The notes beneath the pieces are model-generated. The model ran no database searches. It had not been told where the DNA came from and saw only the letters and a list, made by a program, of their open reading frames with translations. This document shows, one piece after another, positions 58,524 to 64,000 of a stretch of 64,000 bases of DNA (the stretch's first letter is position 1; every line of letters starts with the position of its first letter). The stretch covers positions 15,745,001-15,809,000 of the forward strand of contig JALGPY010000003.1 of assembly GCA_023055425.1 (NCBI GenBank), read 5' to 3'. A program made the position numbers and the translations under genes. Source of the stretch: Linanthus parryae (taxonomy: Eukaryota > Streptophyta > Magnoliopsida > Ericales > Polemoniaceae).

Positions 58524-61086
58524 ATGGAACAGATACAGCACAGGTACGTCCAAGTGACTGGTCTCAATCTCCATGTGGCTGAGATCGGCGGACCTGACCG
58601 ACCGGCCGTGGTGTTCCTCCACGGCTTCCCGGAGATATGGTACTCGTGGCGTCACCAGATGATCGCCGTCGCAAACGCCGGCTACCGAGCAATCGCCCCC
58701 GATTTTAGAGGCTACGGGTTGTCGGATTCCCCACCGGAACCCGAAAAGGCCTCACTCTCCGACCTCATCAGTGATCTCCTCGCTATTCTCGACCTTCTCT
58801 CCATCGCCAAGGTCACCTACTCCCTAATCCCTATTTAGTTCAGCTCTCCTCTTTATTGTCAGTTTGTTGCCTGTTTGCCAAAAACAGTTTCAATTATGCA
58901 GTTTGCCATTTGTTACTTTTCAGTTTAACCTCCAAATCAGTTTGACATATTTAGGCTCCGTTTGGTTGGTGGCTGTAAAATGTTTTTCCTTGTTTTGGTG
59001 TCTTGGTGCTGTTTAGTTGAAATAAAATGTTTCCTGTAAAATGTTTTCCCTCAAATGATGTAAAATGATTTACACATTTCAAATCCGTAAGCCATTTTCT
59101 GGAGAGTGAAGGAGCACAACAACTCATACTAACATCTCCACCACCACTACCACCTACCTCCACCACGACCCATCACCGCCACCCACCTTCACTGCCACCC
59201 ATCACTGCCATTTCCGTCACGCCCCCTGTTTTGGCAAGAGTCAACCAAACACAAAAAAATACGAAAACTTTTTCACAAAGTATCGGAAAACATTTTATTG
59301 CGAACCAAACAGAGCCATCCTCGAAAACCTATTGCAATTTTAATTAGACTTCAAAACATATCTGCAGCTTACAAATTGCTACCAATCACCACAAATTACA
59401 CTAGGACAATCACAGAAAATTCGTAGTGATTGGTAGCAATTCTCACACTGTAGGGAGGCTTTAGGTCAGATTGAAATTGCAGTAGATTTTAAATAACAAC
59501 GTCAAACTGCTGGTATGTCTAGATGTTACTTTGAAATTAGCATAGGTTTTTGGTAACAAATGCAAACTGCACGTAAGTTTACGTTTACGGTTATGTTAGC
59601 AATGAGGAAATTTTGTTACATTCCCAAATTTCAGATAATATCAATGGAATGGTTTGTGGAGGAAAAATAAACCAGCATAATCATAAAAATGTCTGTGGTA
59701 ATCACGTGTATCATTCAACCATGAATCAACGCCAATCCCTTCACGTGTATAACCAGGAATGATAGAGTACCGAAGCACTATCCTATGTCTTAAACAAATG
59801 TGGGACATTTTTATAATTTTACCTAGGGTGCTACTGAAAAGTTTCTGTTATAAAATAGAGGCATTATAGTTATTTTTCAAACTTACAGTGAGACACGTGC
59901 CGCACACTGGCTTTGCCCATGTTCCCTTTGTGCATCTTATATTGAACAAAATAATCAAAATCTCAATTCAAGAGACTGAATCCTACGAATGCATTCAACT
60001 AGAGGGTCTATTTCAGCTAGAGCGAGTAAAAGAAACATCCCCCTCCCTATCTGTTTACGTAAATAAGAGGATATTCTGAACTCATTTCAGGATCCCAACC
60101 TTGTTGCTTACAAAATGTCACAAACTTAGAGCTTTAGCCGACTGATCATTTACGATTTTAATATAGAAACAAAGTTTAATATGATATCATGAACCTATGA
60201 TTTAACTTTACCAACTCTTTCTTATGTCATTGACAGGTTTTTCTTGTTGCGAAAGATTTTGGTGCTCGGCCTGCTTACATTTTTGCCCTTCTTCACCCAG
60301 AGAGGGTCTCCGGGGTCATAACGATGGGAGTACCGTTTTTACCCCCTGGCCCCACAAACTTCGATAAACATCTGCCTGAAGGTTTTTACATAGCGAGATG
60401 GAAGGTAAATGCTACTAAACATGTAGAATTTTCACCTGCTTTCGGTTAAGAAAATGACAGGTTCTCACGCAGTTATAACTAAATCTCTAGTCATCTGAAT
60501 TCTAGGAACCTGGACGAGCTGAAGCTGATTTTGACCGATTTGATGCTAAAACAGTAGTGAGGAACGTTTACATTCTCTTCTCCAAAAGCGAGATTCCAAT
60601 CGCGGGACAAGGCCAGGAAATTATGGATTTGGTGGAACCAAACACGCCTCTGCCGTCTTGGTTCAAAGAGGAAGATCTTGAAGCATATGGAGCTTTGTAT
60701 GAGAAATCTGGTTTCCGAACCGCAATGCAAGTTCCTTATAGGTTGGTTTTCAGAGACATCATCTCCAGTTGCTTCAACTACTTTCTTCAGAAATGCATTT
60801 CAATTATGAAATGACTGGGTTTTCCCATTGTTATAGGTCTTTCGGGGAAGAGTATAGCTTTCCAAGTAGTCCAAAAGTCGAAGCCCCAGCGATGTTTATA
60901 ATGGGGGAGAAAGATTATGTGTTTAAATTCCCGGGAATGGAGGAGTACATCAGGAGTGGACAGGTCAAAAGCTTTGTTCCGGATTTGGAGATAACGTACG
61001 TGGCCGAGGGAACCCATTTTGTTCAGGAGCAGTTCCCAGACTTGGTTAACGATCTCATCCTCGACTTCCTCAAAAAGCACATATGA
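58524..61086 (+). CDS. Epoxide hydrolase-like alpha/beta hydrolase, copy 3
   Basis: Exons 58524-58811, 60237-60404, 60506-60741 and 60837-61086 total 942 nt (313 residues). The reading frame is open and all junctions are GT-AG in the phases of its paralogues. Motifs: HGFPEIWYSWRH, DFRGYGLS, nucleophile Asp in VAKDFGARPAY, lid Tyr in GFYIARW and VPYR, acid Asp in GEKDYVFKFPG, His in EGTHFVQEQ. It has one extra residue near the start of exon 4 (SSPKVEAP) compared with copies 1 and 2. Exon 1 is GC-richer than its surroundings and closely resembles copy 4, suggesting these two are the most recent duplicates. Substrate unknown. Confidence 0.95.
58812..60236 (+). other. Intron 1 of hydrolase copy 3
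   Basis: Phase-0 intron of 1425 bp containing the MITE at 58954-59316. A short palindrome-like pair (CAAATTGCTACCAATCAC / GTGATTGGTAGCAATT) occurs near 59371-59442. No coding sequence. Confidence 0.85.
58954..59316. mobile_element. MITE with GGCTCCGTTTGGTT ends in intron 1 of copy 3
   Basis: The left end GGCTCCGTTTGGTTGG and the reverse complement of the right end, GGCTCTGTTTGGTTCG, are inverted repeats. No exact target duplication of 3 or 8 bp is visible, so the superfamily is left open. A CCACC/CACCAC-rich stretch lies in the middle. A partial relative is at 56365-56780. Confidence 0.75.
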
Positions 61087-62238
61087 ATCCGAGGATTCGA
61101 TAAGGAAAGTTCCCGGATTTCATCGTCAAAATTTGTGAAGACATTGTACATTTCATTAGAAAAACTTCAGACAGATGTTCTTAGATCAATAATGGAACTA
61201 GTGGAAAAGAATCCAGTGGTTCAAGGCTTCAAGCCCATCGGAGGCACTCAAGGCACCAGCTATGTTCTTGTACTTGTTGCTTTTCTAGTAATTGAAATTC
61301 TCTTTTAACTGCCAACAAAAGAAAAAATGTCTGGTTAAGCTCAATCCAAAATTTTCGATTATAGTTTCAGTCAATTTATTCATTTCTATCTTCATCAAAT
61401 TATTGAAATTTTAATCTGGAACCAAACAGGCTTTCACATACAAATCAAAACTCTCGTGTCCAAACAACAAGGCACATTATGTTTTCCAAACCAAACAGGC
61501 CAGTAAATACGAAACTTTTTTTAGTGCTCCAAAAGAACGAGAAATTTTTGTTTGCTCTTAGAGTAAATGATGTGGATTTGCTCTAATCATACAGCAAATG
61601 ACACGTCAGGAAGAAAGAGAGAGAGTGACAGATAAAAAAAAGTGGACTTCCTAAATGTTCTGACATGTCATATCTGTTCTTGGAGCAAACAATAATTACT
61701 TCAAGAGAGCACCACATGGGTATGTGTCAGTGCTCTACAACCCATGGGTATGTGTCAGCAACTTACAGTTTGTATAAGTGCATGTTTGGCACCCTGAAAA
61801 CAGGATGTTCTTTTAAACTCATTTGGTATGCCGGTTTAAAAACAAAAATATGCTGAAAAATATCTGTTTAAAAAAATGTGGTGTTTTTCTGGTGTTTTCT
61901 CTTATACTATTGGTGTTTAAAGACATTCTAACTATGATTTGATGCAAGAAGTATCAATTATATGTCGGTATTGTATGTAAAAATGATATTCAAACAAATT
62001 AAAATTAATATTTAGTAATGTTGTCAAATGTGTTTTTTATTTTAAATGGATACCAAACAATTTTTTCTATTCTGTTGTTAAACGTGTTTTTTCATAACGT
62101 TTTTCTTTTAAACTCTTCTACCCTCCACAGCCGGCCACGTGGGATCCAAAACGCAGGCCAAACATTAAACTGGAACAACAGATTCAGCACCGATATTGAC
62201 AAAAACACACGCTCGCCTGCTCGCACCAGAAGAAGAAA
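61087..62238. other. Intergenic region between hydrolase copies 3 and 4
   Basis: It holds the 3' UTR of copy 3, fragments with CCAAACAGG ends (about 61430-61505) and the small element at 61784-62058. The words CCATGGGTATGTGTCAG occur near 61742 and similarly near 61716. The promoter of copy 4 should lie in the last 150 bp. Confidence 0.5.
61784..62058. mobile_element. GTTTGGCACC-ended small element (relative of 51204-51610)
   Basis: It begins GTTTGGCACCC and ends GGATACCAAAC, with TTTGGTATGCCGG and ATGCTGAAAAA words near its start that match the copy in intron 3 of hydrolase copy 1. Noncoding and AT-rich. Confidence 0.5.
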
Positions 62239-64000
62239 ATGGACCAGATTCAGCACCTATATGTCCAAGTGAGTGGTCTCAAACTCCACGTGGCCGAGAT
62301 CGGCGGACCTGAACTGCCGGCGGTGGTGTTCCTCCACGGCTTCCCGGAGATTTGGTACTCCTGGCGCCACCAGATGGTCGCCGTCGCAAACGCCGGCTAC
62401 CGAGCAATCGCCCCAGATTTCAGAGGCTACGGGTTGTCGGATTCCCCACCCGAACCCGAAAAGGCCTCCTTCTCCGACCTCATCAGCGATCTTCTCGCTA
62501 CACTCGATGCTCTCGCCATTCCTAAGGTCCGTACTGTTTCCCTAAGGTCCGTACTGTTTCGACTGTTGCCTACCCCCGTCAGTTGCTCTAATCAGCATTA
62601 AGCCATAGTTACTACTTATAGTGATGATTTCCATGGGTTTGTATAGGGTTTAGTTTTAATTAATGGGCTCAAGTTGGAATAGTTTCGAAGAAAATCTCTG
62701 AAGAGGAGGATGTAAATAATATTTCCTCCGTATAGGCTCTTTCTCTATCATTTGACTTTTTGATTGGAATCTAGATCACTTTGACCGGCTGATTTGGATC
62801 GCAAAATGATACGATATTTTTGATAATTTTGTTACCGTATTATAAAACAACTTTTTACCCTACAACACAATGAAAAAATTATTATAAAAAATTAGATTGT
62901 TTTGCTATCCAAATCACCGTGTTAAAGTGACCAAGTGAATAGTGACAAAATTCAAAACGCAGATAAAGAGACGTTACGGATGTAATATGTATCTACCTGC
63001 CAGTTCCATTTATTGGTTTAAGAACATCTTCTAGTTCCATCCACGTCATCCTCATTGACGATCAATCAATCACCACGGTGTTTGGATCAATGATTCGTGG
63101 AGGTAACTGGAAAAACACCATGGGGGTTATCTTTTACTGTTTTGCTTCCAGAATATCATGTGCTATTTGTTAAGAATCCATGAGTTCCACCTCAAAACCA
63201 ATCGACTACCATCCTACACGCAGTGGCGGAGCCAGGAATCCGTAAGAGGAGAGGCACTGCTGCACAGTTTAAATATTTTTGGGCGCACTAGTGCTAATTA
63301 ATGAAGGGTACAATTAAAATTGTTAAAGGGTTTTGGGGGTATGGTACTAGTTCTCAAAAGTTTAGGGGTGCAATTGCACACCCGTGCCTCTATGTGGCTC
63401 CGCCACTGCCTACACGGGAATCTTTTGTCTACGAGTGACGATGAGCACGTGAGTAACGTGTGTGAGCTCAACAACTCAGCTCTATATGAATCAATGAGGT
63501 TCCACCTCAAAACCAGTTGGCAAATGAGGAGAGTAGCCCATATCTTTCTTCTTCTTCTTGAATATCCGATGTGGGATTTCTCAACATTATTAACATACAT
63601 TTGGAGCTCTCGCTGGCATAAAACCTTTTAATTGGTATACTGTAAACTTACTACGTATTCAAGTATTCACATTGAAACTCTCTCTCGCATCTCACTATTA
63701 TTACAGGCTTTCCTTGTTGCTAAAGATTTTGGTGCTCTGCCTGCTTACTACTTTGCACTTCTTTACCCCGAGAGGGTCTCTGGGATCATAACAATGGGCG
63801 TCCCGTTTATGCCACCGGGCGGTCCCACTCAATACGATAAACATCTTCCTGAAGGCTTTTACATTTTAAGATGGAAGGTACTACATGTGCTATGCTGAAC
63901 CTTTTTTTGCCGATTCCTTTCAGTTAACAAAATGACCGCATGCTCATAAAATTCTAGGAACCTGGACGAGCTGAAGTCGATTTTGCACGATTTGATGCTA
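62239..64000 (+). CDS. Epoxide hydrolase-like alpha/beta hydrolase, copy 4 (cut by window end)
   Basis: Exons 62239-62526, 63707-63877 and 63958-64000 (continuing) encode 167 residues plus a partial codon. Motifs seen: HGFPEIWYSWRH, DFRGYGLS, nucleophile Asp in VAKDFGALPAY, lid Tyr in GFYILRW, and EPGRAEVDFARFDA at the edge. The acid Asp and the His lie beyond the window. Exon 1 is nearly the same as in copy 3. Its donor is duplicated in a 20-bp tandem repeat (62521-62560). Intron 1 (1180 bp) carries two small elements. Confidence 0.94.
62521..62560. repeat. Exact 20-bp tandem duplication spanning the exon 1 donor of copy 4
   Basis: CCTAAGGTCCGTACTGTTTC occurs twice head to tail. The first copy contains the last six exon bases and the donor AAG^GTCCGT; the second repeats the same donor 20 bp downstream. 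Use of the second donor would shift the frame. Confidence 0.97.
62720..62990. mobile_element. MITE of the 57998 family in intron 1 of copy 4
   Basis: It contains the shared order CACTTTGACC, GCAAAATGATACGAT, GTATTATAAAACAA, CTACAACACAATGAAAAAA and ATCACCGTGTTAAAGTGACC. Ends (ATTTCCTCCGTA.. and ..TTACGGATGTAAT) are imperfect inverted repeats. Confidence 0.75.
63221..63408. mobile_element. hAT-superfamily MITE with perfect 8-bp TSD in intron 1 of copy 4
   Basis: The ends CAGTGGCGGAGCCA and TGGCTCCGCCACTG form a perfect 14-bp inverted repeat. The octamer CCTACACG is present exactly at 63213-63220 and 63409-63416. 188 bp, noncoding. Confidence 0.95.

Overview
This window is nuclear DNA of a flowering plant, most likely a eudicot. 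The evidence is a plant microtubule-associated protein gene (MOR1) split into dozens of short exons by AT-rich GT-AG introns, plant-type MITEs and hAT elements in those introns, Tat and chromovirus Ty3/gypsy retrotransposons, and a tandem array of plant epoxide-hydrolase genes. Genus and species cannot be read from the sequence. No tRNA, rRNA, CRISPR or bacterial gene was seen.

Layout. (1) 1-22.8 kb: the 3' 44 coding exons of MOR1 (XMAP215/CKAP5 family) on the + strand, open and in frame to a TAG stop at 21806-21808; the upstream exons lie outside the window. Its introns carry a Stowaway, an hAT MITE, a Tourist element, tandem duplications and microsatellites. (2) 22.8-44.1 kb: a nearly continuous block of retrotransposon remains. 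In order these are a dead LINE (minus), a copia-like solo LTR (minus), a non-autonomous Tat-lineage gypsy element with both LTRs (minus, 28466-39023), a long chromovirus-type LTR (minus), a copia-type LTR end (minus) and the 3' end of a chromovirus (plus). (3) 45.0-46.9 kb: a long-TIR, MULE-like element with an hAT element nested in it. (4) 47-64 kb: four head-to-tail genes for soluble epoxide hydrolase-like alpha/beta hydrolases (three complete, the fourth cut by the window end), separated and interrupted by several families of small elements.

The Tat element is the most unusual object. Its gag runs almost directly into integrase, so protease, reverse transcriptase and RNase H are missing. 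Between integrase and the 3' LTR it carries, on the opposite strand, a large gene-like ORF set: a plant-mobile-domain ORF of 614 codons followed by acidic and coiled-coil ORFs joined by plausible introns. A 12-unit array of about 54 bp lies between that gene and integrase.

The four epoxide hydrolases share exon phases and an intact Asp-Asp-His triad, but carry K-D-F-G at the nucleophile elbow where studied plant epoxide hydrolases have H-D-W-G. They form a local duplication cluster with no other gene type between them. MOR1 and the hydrolases are not functionally connected by anything visible here.
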